A DNA stretch of 64,000 bases from Chitinophagaceae bacterium (GTDB taxonomy: Bacteria > Bacteroidota > Bacteroidia > Chitinophagales > Chitinophagaceae): NCBI GenBank assembly GCA_013140985.1, contig JABFRU010000023.1:124001-188000 (forward strand), written 5' to 3'. A program made the position numbers and the translations under genes. The notes beneath the pieces were generated by a model. That model was not told where the DNA came from. It saw only the letters and a list, made by a program, of their open reading frames with translations, and did not search any database. Shown here piece after piece: positions 32,909 through 41,357 of the stretch (the stretch's first letter is position 1; every line of letters begins with the position of its first letter).

Positions 32909-33149
32909 AAAAAAAATTGATCTTAATCTTATCGTCTTCCCCTTTTTCCGGCAATATTGAACAAGTCCTAAAAGATGAAAGCACCAAGTATTTTCCTTCC
33001 GGCTTGCGCCTTCTGTACTCTTACCCGATGCTTTCGTGGAGTAACTTTCACCGTTTGACGGGCTTCCGTTTCTCCGTGGAGAACATCGATCTTTTAAGGG
33101 ATTCCTGTTTCTCCGGCACTTAATTTTATTGCTAAAATTCCGTGCAGTT
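32909..33149 (-). ncRNA. Putative structured non-coding RNA, family not recognised
   Basis: A segment without a credible reading frame, with its own promoter (33156-33188). Reading the minus strand: CCTTAAAAGAT pairs at long range with ATCTTTTAGG (one bulge). Inside it are TTCTC-CACG-GAGAA, ACGG-AAGC-CCGT, and GAAAGCA pairing with TGCTTTC, which encloses GGC-GCAA-GCC with a GNRA loop. It ends in a run of eight T (32916-32909). GTGAAA and GGTAAGAG faintly recall RNase P RNA, but the universally conserved RNase P segments are absent, and tmRNA and SRP signatures are also missing. An antisense 68-codon frame over it looks spurious. Extent is approximate. Confidence 0.5.
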
Positions 33150-33155
33150 GTAATT

Positions 33156-33188
33156 CAAATATAGTTTACGACTCTATCCGTTTCCAAA
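33156..33188 (-). promoter_or_regulatory. Promoter of the putative ncRNA
   Basis: TTTG (33188-33185), 21-nt spacer, TATATTTG (33163-33156). Start expected near 33149. The next gene on this strand, rpmE2, has its own promoter, so this one should serve a separate transcript. Confidence 0.6.
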
Positions 33189-33268
33189 TTTTTTGCCCCA
33201 TTGATATACACTGCTTACGCACATTTTTATCCCCACAAACAAATGCCCGTTCGTAGTTTATGAACTCA

Positions 33269-33760
33269 TCAGTTTCTCATATTCACATATTGTAAAGGAA
33301 TTCCAAGGTTGGCTCCCTTGCAGAGTTGAATCACTTCCTGCAGATCGTCAATTTTTTTCCCGGTTACTCTCACGAGGTCATCATTTATGGATGCCTGCAC
33401 TTTCATTCCTGAGTCTTTGATCAGCTTAACGATCTTCTTTGCATCTTCCTGCGCCAATCCATTCCTCACTTTCACCTCTTTCTTCCACACTTTTCCGCTC
33501 TGTGCTCCTTCTTTGGATGCATCAAATGCTTCCGGTGCGATACCCTGCTTATGCGCCCTGCTGATCAATACATCGATCAGTTGCCGCATCTTCATATCAT
33601 CTTCCGTTTCTAATTTAATAATGAAATCTTTTTTATCAAGATCAATCACTACATGACTTCCCTTAAAGTCAAACCGGTTGGTGATCTCTTTGCTGGTAAC
33701 ATTTACAGCATTATCGAGGGCTTGTGCTTCTACTTTGCTTACAATATCAAATGAAGGCAT
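33269..33760 (-). CDS. yajQ: YajQ-family cyclic di-GMP/nucleotide-binding protein
   Basis: 163 residues, normal length. Two ferredoxin-like repeats with family motifs: MPSFDIVSKVE, ALDNAVNVTSKEITNRFDFK, KKEVKVRNGLAQEDAKKIVK and KVQASINDDLVRVTGKKIDD. YajQ proteins (PF04461) bind nucleotides; c-di-GMP binding has been shown for Xanthomonas relatives. Whether that holds here is unknown. It stands alone, transcribed away from a dispersed repeat. Confidence 0.95.
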   Translation of the reverse strand: MPSFDIVSKVEAQALDNAVNVTSKEITNRFDFKGSHVVIDLDKKDFIIKLETEDDMKMRQLIDVLISRAHKQGIAPEAFDASKEGAQSGKVWKKEVKVRNGLAQEDAKKIVKLIKDSGMKVQASINDDLVRVTGKKIDDLQEVIQLCKGANLGIPLQYVNMRN

Positions 33761-33835
33761 AAGAATGGTTTTGGTATCCTGACAAATATAGAATAGTTCA
33801 CAGCCTTAAAAAAACCAGGCATCGCTGGGTCTTCA

Positions 33836-33872
33836 AAGTCCCTCTCCCTGGAGAGGGGTTTAGGGAGAGGCC
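33836..33872. repeat. Dispersed GC-rich repeat, copy 3
   Basis: CCCTCTCCCTGGAGAGGGG followed by TTTAGGGAGAGGCC, same family and orientation as the repeat at 21761-21793, here in an intergenic spacer. Confidence 0.75.
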
Positions 33873-33877
33873 AAATA

Positions 33878-33908
33878 TAAAAAAGTCTCCCGTAGAAAAC
33901 GGGAGACT
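33878..33908 (-). terminator. Rho-independent terminator of receptor gene 33939-36410
   Basis: On the minus strand AGTCTCCCG pairs with CGGGAGACT and is followed by TTTTTT. Confidence 0.85.
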
Positions 33909-33938
33909 GCTGAAACTATCTCTGAAATATGAGACTTA

Positions 33939-36410
33939 TTATTGACCACCCTGGCCTACCCTGTTCTGTTCATCCTGGGAACTACCAGCACGGCGGCGTG
34001 GTTGATTTTGTTGGGTGCTCTTTCCAAATCTCCATGTAAAGGTTGCAGTTACTTGCCTTACATCAGGCCTTGAAAGGAACTTCCCTTCGATCAGTCCATA
34101 TTGATTAAGACCTTCAAATTTTTGCCAAGCAAAAGGATCTCTTACATTCAATCTTACAGTTCCTTTTCCTTTCATGATCTGTTTTTGCAATCCAAAGCCG
34201 ACCTGGTAGATAGGTTCCATCCTGGATAAATTATTGATTGCTTTATGGCGATAAAAGCCGGTTAATTCGGCTGTAAATCCTTTGCCCAGAGTGAAGTTGT
34301 TTGTAATATTCACCAGGAATGAAGTAAAGGCCATGTCAATCGCAATGGTATCATAAGTTCCTTTATACCGGTTATTATATACATTGGTAAAGAAATTTGC
34401 ATTCCACCATTTTGTAAAACTAACCGGTGCAGTGATGGAGATACCCATATTACGGAACTGGGCCACATTATCCACTGTTGAAAACCTTATTTTACTATTA
34501 GGCTCCTGCTTGATGATCTGCGAGATCACATCATCGGTGAAATTATAATTAATAGTGGTGATGAATTTATCCCGGAAAGCATGAGTGACCTCGATATTGT
34601 GAGTGTATTGAGGCCTCAGGTAAATATTTCCCTGCCTGTATGATAAAGTGTCCAAAAAATAAACAAACGGATTTAAGTCCTGGTAATTTGGTCTTTGAAT
34701 ACGACGGCCATAGGAAAGAGTCAGGCTATTCTTCTCGTTGATATTGCGCCTTACGAACGCAGTCGGAAACAAGCTTGTGTTATTTCTTTTAAATGAGATA
34801 TTAGACACAACCTGGTCTCCTGTCGCATTGGTGTTCTCTATTCTTAATCCCGCCTGGAAACTCCATTTTTTAAGCTCTTTACTATAACTCACATAAGCTG
34901 CATTGATATTCTCATCATAAATAAAATGATTGGATCTTATTTTATCCACTTCCCAATTGTCATTGATCAATTTTTCATAATTGACCAGGTTATCATTTTT
35001 TACAAAACTGAATTTTACCCCGGCTTCAAAACGTCCGCCTTTGAAAGGATGCAGGTAATCAGATTTGAAAGTATAGATATCAATATTGGCCGGTAAATGA
35101 CCCCGCAGGTATGAAGTGCCTGTTAATTGCAACAGGCTGTTGTAATAATCTGTTTCGAGTAACATATCAGACACATTGCCATAGACCACATAATCAAAAT
35201 CCGCAGTGAGTTCTTTACCGGTTGAATCAAATACATGTTTCCAGTTAAGGTTGGCGGAGAAATTTTTGAATTTGATCCTGTTATCTGTAGAAGAATTAAG
35301 CCTGTTTTGAATATTGTGATGCTCATCCTGTAATTCGGCCACAGTTGTTGGTGTAGGATGACCGCTGAAAGCAAAACCCTGCAATACTACTCCCCAGGTA
35401 TTCTTTTTATCCGCATAGATATCCAGGCCCAGCTTCAGCGTATGATTGTTATTGCCAAATTTGAACCGGGTTTCTGTTTCGTTATACCCGATAATATTTT
35501 TATTGTCGTCAAAGAACTTATTCGTAAAATTCATGGTATTCTGACCCCGGAAAAAGTTTGGATTATAATTACCGAAGAAATTTATTTTTCCCTTCCGGTA
35601 GTTAAAATTGACACTGTTCTGCGATTTAGGTATCAAATAAACAGCATTTCTTGGCTTGTAAATACTTGTGGTTGCACCCACCATTATACTTCCATTGAAG
35701 CCGGCATTCTTTCCTTTCTTAGTTTTAATATTAAGAACACCTGAATTACCAGTAGCATCATACTTAGCTGAAGGATTGGTCATGATCTCGATCTGGTCCA
35801 ATGCAGATGCCGGTGTATTCTTTAAAAGATTAGCAAGATCTGTTGGAGAAAGATAAGTAGGCTTTCCGTCCATCAACACAATAACACCCTGCTTTCCTTT
35901 CAGGCTGATGTTACCGTCATTATCTACTGTTACTCCCGGAGATTTTTCCAAAATCTCCAATGCAGTAGCACCTGCACTGGTCGGTGATGCATCCACATTG
36001 ACGATCGTTTTATCGATCCTGGTCTCTATAAAAGGTTTTTTGGAAGTAACTGTTACTGCTGTCAATCCTTTTGACACTTCTGTCAATTGCATAGCAGGAA
36101 CTGAAACTGTATTATTAGCAGCGCTGACAGAAACACGGCTGAAATTTTTTTCATGCCCTACTGCAGATGCGGATATAATATAGTCTCCATCATTTATGTT
36201 GGCAAACTCGTATTTTCCATCCTTGCCGCTTACAACCATCTTTACAACAGATGAATCAGCAGCTTTTAATAATGAAACCGAAATTGACTGAAGAGGTTTG
36301 TTTGTTGCATCCGATACTGTACCGGATATTTTTCCTGTACCGCTCTGCGCAAACAATTGCGAAAAGCTCATAAGGAGGACTACTGTGATGATTTTTTTTC
36401 TCATATTCAT
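33939..36410 (-). CDS. TonB-dependent receptor-like outer-membrane beta-barrel protein, tandem paralog A
   Basis: 823 residues. Signal peptide 1-21 (cut near LFAQS), carboxypeptidase-regulatory-like domain about 25-110 (GKISGTVSDATNKPLQSISV), plug about 125-235 (ALEILEKSPGVTVDNDGNIS, KGKQGVIVLMDGKPTYLSP, LDQIEIMTNPSAKYDATGNS) and an OMP_b-brl_3 barrel to the end. The C-terminus after the last strand is basic and Gln/Arg-rich (QNQPRRRAGSSQDEQNRVGQ). It is a clear paralog of the next gene, with the same plug motifs. No SusD gene is adjacent; ligand unknown. Confidence 0.92.
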   Translation of the reverse strand: MNMRKKIITVVLLMSFSQLFAQSGTGKISGTVSDATNKPLQSISVSLLKAADSSVVKMVVSGKDGKYEFANINDGDYIISASAVGHEKNFSRVSVSAANNTVSVPAMQLTEVSKGLTAVTVTSKKPFIETRIDKTIVNVDASPTSAGATALEILEKSPGVTVDNDGNISLKGKQGVIVLMDGKPTYLSPTDLANLLKNTPASALDQIEIMTNPSAKYDATGNSGVLNIKTKKGKNAGFNGSIMVGATTSIYKPRNAVYLIPKSQNSVNFNYRKGKINFFGNYNPNFFRGQNTMNFTNKFFDDNKNIIGYNETETRFKFGNNNHTLKLGLDIYADKKNTWGVVLQGFAFSGHPTPTTVAELQDEHHNIQNRLNSSTDNRIKFKNFSANLNWKHVFDSTGKELTADFDYVVYGNVSDMLLETDYYNSLLQLTGTSYLRGHLPANIDIYTFKSDYLHPFKGGRFEAGVKFSFVKNDNLVNYEKLINDNWEVDKIRSNHFIYDENINAAYVSYSKELKKWSFQAGLRIENTNATGDQVVSNISFKRNNTSLFPTAFVRRNINEKNSLTLSYGRRIQRPNYQDLNPFVYFLDTLSYRQGNIYLRPQYTHNIEVTHAFRDKFITTINYNFTDDVISQIIKQEPNSKIRFSTVDNVAQFRNMGISITAPVSFTKWWNANFFTNVYNNRYKGTYDTIAIDMAFTSFLVNITNNFTLGKGFTAELTGFYRHKAINNLSRMEPIYQVGFGLQKQIMKGKGTVRLNVRDPFAWQKFEGLNQYGLIEGKFLSRPDVRQVTATFTWRFGKSTQQNQPRRRAGSSQDEQNRVGQGGQ

Positions 36411-36587
36411 GGCTATGGTTAGTGAATAATGAATGTAAAAATGCTACTGAAAAACATAGGATTGGACAGAAATATGACAAATTTCGTAGATGGAGTGACG
36501 AAGGGTAAATAATCAGGTATCACTACATCAGCGGTAAAAAAACAGTTTGTATAACACTGCGTGTTAAAAGAGCATTAACACCAGTAT

Positions 36588-36625
36588 TAAAAGATGAATC
36601 CTCTCATCGTATGAGAGGATTCATC
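36588..36625 (-). terminator. Rho-independent terminator of receptor gene 36656-39106
   Basis: Perfect 15-bp arms, GATGAATCCTCTCAT (36593-36607) and its complement at 36611-36625, followed by TTTTAAT on the minus strand. Confidence 0.85.
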
Positions 36626-36655
36626 CAGTTCATGACTATACTATTATTAGTTTTA

Positions 36656-39106
36656 TTAGTTACCGGTGTTCACTCTCTGTTGCTCATCAGTTGCGCCCCC
36701 TTCCTTTTTACCTCCACTGGCTTTCAGTTTTCCTTTATTAAATCTCCAGGTAAATGAAAGACTGGCTGAACGGCTATCATTGATATTTGTAAATTGTGCA
36801 TCTACATTACTATACTTACTATATCCCCTGTACACACCGCCGGCAAATATGTCACGGAAATTGAAACGAAGACTTCCCTTGCCTTTCATTATTTGTTTGC
36901 TAAAACCAATATTCAATTGTTTGATGGGCTTGATGAATATCACACCTTCCAATCCTTTGCCCCTGTAAAATCCGCTTAATTCAGCTCCCCAGCCCTTTCC
37001 CCATTTGAACTGCTGCTGCATCTGCACCATTGCCATTACTAAACCAGTCGAGATGTATTCATTGTTTACAATGCCTTTGAAACGATTATCAGAAACGTTC
37101 ACATATATATTGCCACTCCACCATTTATTTATTTCTTTATAAGCGCTTACTGCAATACCAACCTGGTTGCGGGAAGCAATATTCGCCTTCTTTACAAATG
37201 TTTCATTGGTCAGCTCATACTGCTCGATCACCTGCTGAATGATATCGGTTGTTTTGCTATAATTCAATGTAGTAGTTAAGAAACCGCCGTAAGTATGACT
37301 CAATTCAATGTTATGGCTGAACTGTGGTTTCAAATTTGGATTGCCCTGCTCGAATGTATAACGATCCAAAAAATGAATGAAGGGATTCAGATCTTCATAA
37401 TCAGGCCGGTTGATCCTTCTGCCATAATTGATCACAAAAGAGTTCTTTTCATTAGCAGTGTACTGCAGGTAAACAGTTGGAAAAAGTTGCGTATAATTTC
37501 TTTTGAACTGAACTCCTGTTGTTAACTGGTTACCTTTAGCATTGGTATTCTCCATGCGAAGACCAAACTGGCCACTCCATTTTTTTCCCAATGGCCTGCT
37601 ATAATTCACATATGCTGCATTTACGTTTTCTTCATACACAAAATGATTGCTGCGATTGAAATCATGATATTGCTGTCCATTTCTTAAACTATCATAGTTT
37701 GCATCATTATCTGTCTTAACATAACTTGTTTTTATACCCGCTTCAAATTTTGCTCCTTTCTTTAATGGCAATGTGTAATCAACTTTACCGCTATAGATAG
37801 TAATATCCTGCGGAAGAGTACCCATCAATGTATCCGGCGCCTTCGTCAGGTTACCCATGTTATCATAATAAGAAGCATAAAGCGGTTGTTCGCTGGTTGA
37901 CCTGTACATGATGTAATCAAGATCAGCTGCTATTTCCTGCCCGTTGGAATCCAAAGTAGAACGCAAATTTAGATTGCCACTGAAATTTTTCCATTTCTCA
38001 ATATTCTGCGTAAAGCTTTTTGCCTGGCTTGTCAGCACATAATTTGGGCTATATATATTCGTACCCGTAATACTTGTCCATGTACTGGGGTTATAAAAAC
38101 CACTTGCAACAAATCCTAATGTTGTTCTTTTGCTTGCAGAATAATCCAACCCAACCTTAGCGCTGTAAAAATGTCTTTCATTTTCCATTTCTGAATTCTG
38201 GTCGAATATGGAGATAACATCTTTCGTATTTATATCCCTGAAGTTTCTTGTAATAAGCAGGTCCTCTCCCCTATGGTTACGGTTATAACTCAAATTGGTG
38301 AACAGGTTTATTTTGCCATTCCGATAATTAAAATTTCCGCTTTCATTGAATCTTGCGTATTGTCCTTGTGTATAACCTGTCGTTAAGCTTCCATTGTAAC
38401 CAAACTGCTTATTCTTTTTTGTTTTAATATTAATGATACCTGAATTACCGGCTGCATCATACTTGGCAGGTGGATTGGTCATGATTTCGATCTGGTCAAG
38501 CTGGCTTGCATTCATACTTCTCAGCATATTGGCAAGATCAGCGCCGCTTAAATAACTTGGGCGGCCATCAATCATTACAATAACACCTTGTTTTCCTTTC
38601 AGGCTAATGTTACCGTCTTTATCAACAGTAATGCCCGGAGATTTTTCCAGCACTTCCAATGCTGAATTACCAACGTTGGTAACCGATGCCTCTACATTTA
38701 CGATAGTCCTGTCCAGTTTTTGTTCTATCAAAGGTCTTTTAGCAGTAACTGTTACAGCACCCATTGATTTAGCAACAGGCACCAACTCGATCGTCTTTAA
38801 TGTAACAGAAGGATTTGAGGAGTTAATATCAAAGGCCTCGGAAAATCCTTTAGTATGACCTACCACAGATATTGAAACAACATAGCGTCCTTCAGCAACG
38901 CCATCGAATTCAAATTTTCCTGTTTTATCAGCCACACTCATTTTAGCCACCGATGAGTCTTTTACTCTAAGTAAAGTAATGGTGGCTGACTCAATGGTTT
39001 TCGTATTTCCATCGATCACAGTCCCGCTTACTTTCCCGTCTTTCATTTGCGCCTGGCTCAGAAGAGTTATTGTCAGAACAGTCAGCAGGGTTAATAGCTT
39101 TCTCAT
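36656..39106 (-). CDS. TonB-dependent receptor-like outer-membrane beta-barrel protein, tandem paralog B
   Basis: 816 residues, same layout as paralog A: signal peptide 1-19 (cut near LLSQA), regulatory-like domain (GKVSGTVIDGNTKTIESATI), plug (ALEVLEKSPGITVDKDGNIS, KGKQGVIVMIDGRPSYLSG, LDQIEIMTNPPAKYDAAGNS) and barrel. The tail is Lys/Gly/Glu-rich (KASGGKKEGGATDEQQRVNT). A tandem duplication is likely. A -7 box and AAGTAC repeats precede it, and its own terminator separates it from paralog A, so the two appear independently transcribed. The LytS/LytR-type pair upstream is a candidate regulator. Confidence 0.92.
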   Translation of the reverse strand: MRKLLTLLTVLTITLLSQAQMKDGKVSGTVIDGNTKTIESATITLLRVKDSSVAKMSVADKTGKFEFDGVAEGRYVVSISVVGHTKGFSEAFDINSSNPSVTLKTIELVPVAKSMGAVTVTAKRPLIEQKLDRTIVNVEASVTNVGNSALEVLEKSPGITVDKDGNISLKGKQGVIVMIDGRPSYLSGADLANMLRSMNASQLDQIEIMTNPPAKYDAAGNSGIINIKTKKNKQFGYNGSLTTGYTQGQYARFNESGNFNYRNGKINLFTNLSYNRNHRGEDLLITRNFRDINTKDVISIFDQNSEMENERHFYSAKVGLDYSASKRTTLGFVASGFYNPSTWTSITGTNIYSPNYVLTSQAKSFTQNIEKWKNFSGNLNLRSTLDSNGQEIAADLDYIMYRSTSEQPLYASYYDNMGNLTKAPDTLMGTLPQDITIYSGKVDYTLPLKKGAKFEAGIKTSYVKTDNDANYDSLRNGQQYHDFNRSNHFVYEENVNAAYVNYSRPLGKKWSGQFGLRMENTNAKGNQLTTGVQFKRNYTQLFPTVYLQYTANEKNSFVINYGRRINRPDYEDLNPFIHFLDRYTFEQGNPNLKPQFSHNIELSHTYGGFLTTTLNYSKTTDIIQQVIEQYELTNETFVKKANIASRNQVGIAVSAYKEINKWWSGNIYVNVSDNRFKGIVNNEYISTGLVMAMVQMQQQFKWGKGWGAELSGFYRGKGLEGVIFIKPIKQLNIGFSKQIMKGKGSLRFNFRDIFAGGVYRGYSKYSNVDAQFTNINDSRSASLSFTWRFNKGKLKASGGKKEGGATDEQQRVNTGN

Positions 39107-39153
39107 TTTTCGTTTATTTTGTTTTTATGTACTTGTTTTTAAATATTACAGTT

Positions 39154-39183
39154 CAAAAGTAAGTACTATGCAATATCAAGTAC
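39154..39183 (-). promoter_or_regulatory. -7 element TACTTTTG with overlapping AAGTAC repeats
   Basis: TACTTTTG (39161-39154, minus) matches TAnnTTTG. AAGTAC occurs at 39161-39166 and 39178-39183 (17 nt apart), and its complement GTACTT at 39129-39134. The repeats cover the spacer and the -33 zone of paralog B's promoter, as operator sites would. Confidence 0.5.
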
Positions 39184-39335
39184 ATTGTTTTAAATTAAAC
39201 GGCCAATTTTAGTGATGTGTGGCCGTTATTCGTGACATGGATATGACGCAGAAGGGGAAATTGGGTTACAGTTCAGCCTAAATCTGGGATGAATGGCCTT
39301 TAAATTTGATAAAAGGCTTCTGGTAAGCAGATGCT

Positions 39336-40100
39336 CTAAAGCCCGAATTCAGCCTTTATGGCCTCATTATAGGTCCGGCCGGAGCTGATCTTAGTGACGT
39401 TCTTGTCATCCATGGTAAAAAGAAAGCGGCCGTTGAAATGTTTATGCATCTCTTTTATCCTCTCCTTATTGATGATATATGACTTTTGAACCCGGTAAAA
39501 TTGTGCCGGGAGCTTTTCCTCCAGGGACATTAATGATTGATCGGTAAGATGTTTTTGTCCATCAATAGTATAAATAAAAACATATTTATCATGTGCCTCC
39601 AGGTAGCTTATATTCTCGAATTTTAGCAGGTTGATCTTGTCGCCTGTTTTTATGGGGAGAGCAGTTGCTTTTTGCGGCGTCCTTAATTGCTGAATGATCT
39701 GTTGAAGTTCAGATATATCAATACCGGCATTCAGCTTCCCAAATTTTTTCAATTTGGCAATGCTTTGCTCCAGTCTTTCTTCTTTGATCGGCTTTAGTAA
39801 ATAATCAATGGAGAATGTTTCAAAAGCTTTGATGGCATATTGCTCGTATGCTGTTGTAAAAATGATATCAGGTTGATGATTCAATTGCTCGATCACTTCA
39901 AAACCTGTTAAATCAGGCATTTGTATATCCAGAAAAATAAGATCTGGTAACTGGCTATCAATTTTTCCCAATGCCTCTCTCCCGTTAGAAGCTTCTCCTA
40001 TTACTTCCACCACATCTTTGTGCTGCTGCAACAGGCTTTTCATCAACCGGCGGGCTGCCGGTTCATCATCAATTATTATTGCTTTAAACAACCTGTTCAT
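39336..40100 (-). CDS. LytTR-family response regulator
   Basis: 254 residues. Receiver domain 1-120 with acidic pocket D11/D12, phosphoacceptor D58 in LIFLDIQMPDL and Lys in LLKPIKEERL. A LytTR DNA-binding domain follows at about 150-250 (KINLLKFENISYLEAHDKYV, RVQKSYIINKERIKEMHKHF). It overlaps the kinase gene by 17 nt, so the pair is translationally coupled. Targets are not known; the nearest downstream genes on the same strand are the two outer-membrane receptors. Confidence 0.95.
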   Translation of the reverse strand: MNRLFKAIIIDDEPAARRLMKSLLQQHKDVVEVIGEASNGREALGKIDSQLPDLIFLDIQMPDLTGFEVIEQLNHQPDIIFTTAYEQYAIKAFETFSIDYLLKPIKEERLEQSIAKLKKFGKLNAGIDISELQQIIQQLRTPQKATALPIKTGDKINLLKFENISYLEAHDKYVFIYTIDGQKHLTDQSLMSLEEKLPAQFYRVQKSYIINKERIKEMHKHFNGRFLFTMDDKNVTKISSGRTYNEAIKAEFGL

Positions 40101-41256
40101 CTTTCATCAGTTTTTGAATATGAATGGTTACCTGTTTTCTTGGTTCATTGGAAAAATGTACTTCGTAACGGCCGGGGAATAATAATTCCAGTTTGTCAAA
40201 CATACTCTTCACCCCATAACCCGGTGAAAGCTCTGCCGGGAACAATGGTCCGTTATCGGCAACGATCAACTCAATCCCATTATCATTTCTTTTTACCTCT
40301 ACCAGTATCTCTGTCATCTTCCCTGTTACTTTCAATCCATGCTTCACTGCATTTTCCACCACAGGTTGCAATACAAATCTTGGAACGAGATAATGTTTCA
40401 GCTCGTTGTCCACATTCAAAGAATAAGTGAGTTTATCTTCAAATCTTATCTTCTCAATCTGCAAATAAACCTCTGCCATTTCCACTTCATCCTTTATCGA
40501 AGAATAATTATGATCATTATAATTAATGCTATAGCGAAAAAGATCGGCCAACGCTACTGTCATTTTCCTTGCCTTTTTTCCATCTGTTATCGATAGATCA
40601 GCGATCGAGTTAAGTGCATTGTATAAAAAATGAGGATTGATCTTGGAATGCAAGGCATCCAGTTCTGCTTTGGTCTTTAATTCACGGAGACGGCTCAGTT
40701 CCAATTCCTTTTCATCGAATTTTCTTTTTCTTGCAATATCAAGATAGTTGGTAAGTCCATATACGATTCCCGCTGCTGCAGCCAGGTAAGCGCTGTTGCT
40801 GACCGAATATTTAATGTATCGTTTTGCTTCTTCTTCGTGATACATCCAGTGAGCTATAGGAATATTGACCGCCAGGGTCACTATTACCAGGGTGATCACT
40901 ACCAGCGAACTGTGTTTGATAATAGAAAGTTTTTTTAAACGACGGTTCTCTGCCACCACTCTCGCCAGGTTGTAAATGATCAGGGTGCATATAGTTGCTG
41001 AAATAAAATGGCTCCCTATTGCCCACCCCCATCCATATCTTTCCAGCAGGTAAAAAAAACCGCCGCTCATTGGCACCATTGCGATCGAAAGGCAAAGAAT
41101 GATCAGCCAGGCTGCAATATTCTTCCGGAGCAATTCATTTGTAACAACCCTTTTGAAAAGGTTTCTGAAATTACCGAGCATATATATTCCGCCCACTGCA
41201 AAAAACAGGCTGACCAGGATCAGCAGTGTATATTGAATAATGCTTGGCTCGTTCAT
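40084..41256 (-). CDS. LytS/YpdA-type sensor histidine kinase
   Basis: 390 residues with six N-terminal membrane segments (about 8-27, 45-70, 75-97, 113-133 and two more to about 170), a short coiled coil, then the His_kinase (PF06580) motif SKINPHFLYNALNSIADLS with the phosphoacceptor His, and an HATPase domain with PVVENAVKHGLKV (N box) and LIVADNGPLFP. It has no separate periplasmic sensor domain, so the signal is probably sensed in the membrane. Its partner is the LytTR regulator overlapping its 3' end. Confidence 0.94.
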   Translation of the reverse strand: MNEPSIIQYTLLILVSLFFAVGGIYMLGNFRNLFKRVVTNELLRKNIAAWLIILCLSIAMVPMSGGFFYLLERYGWGWAIGSHFISATICTLIIYNLARVVAENRRLKKLSIIKHSSLVVITLVIVTLAVNIPIAHWMYHEEEAKRYIKYSVSNSAYLAAAAGIVYGLTNYLDIARKRKFDEKELELSRLRELKTKAELDALHSKINPHFLYNALNSIADLSITDGKKARKMTVALADLFRYSINYNDHNYSSIKDEVEMAEVYLQIEKIRFEDKLTYSLNVDNELKHYLVPRFVLQPVVENAVKHGLKVTGKMTEILVEVKRNDNGIELIVADNGPLFPAELSPGYGVKSMFDKLELLFPGRYEVHFSNEPRKQVTIHIQKLMKDEQVV

Positions 41257-41357
41257 AAAGTTGCCAAGTTAACAATAGAAACGGCAACCCGTATAATAGC
41301 CTTCGCCAACTGTTTAAATTGAGGAGTGAACGAAGTATATTGCAGGAAAATAAGAGG

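Noticed and set aside
32917-33123. 68-codon plus-strand open frame
   Set aside because: No family features, no promoter, and it lies antisense to a segment with a promoter and RNA-like folding.
32909-33149. Candidate RNase P RNA or tmRNA
   Set aside because: GTGAAA and GGTAAGAG recall RNase P, but the GAGGAAAGTCC and ACAGAA-CCGG segments are absent; no tRNA-like ends or tag frame for tmRNA.
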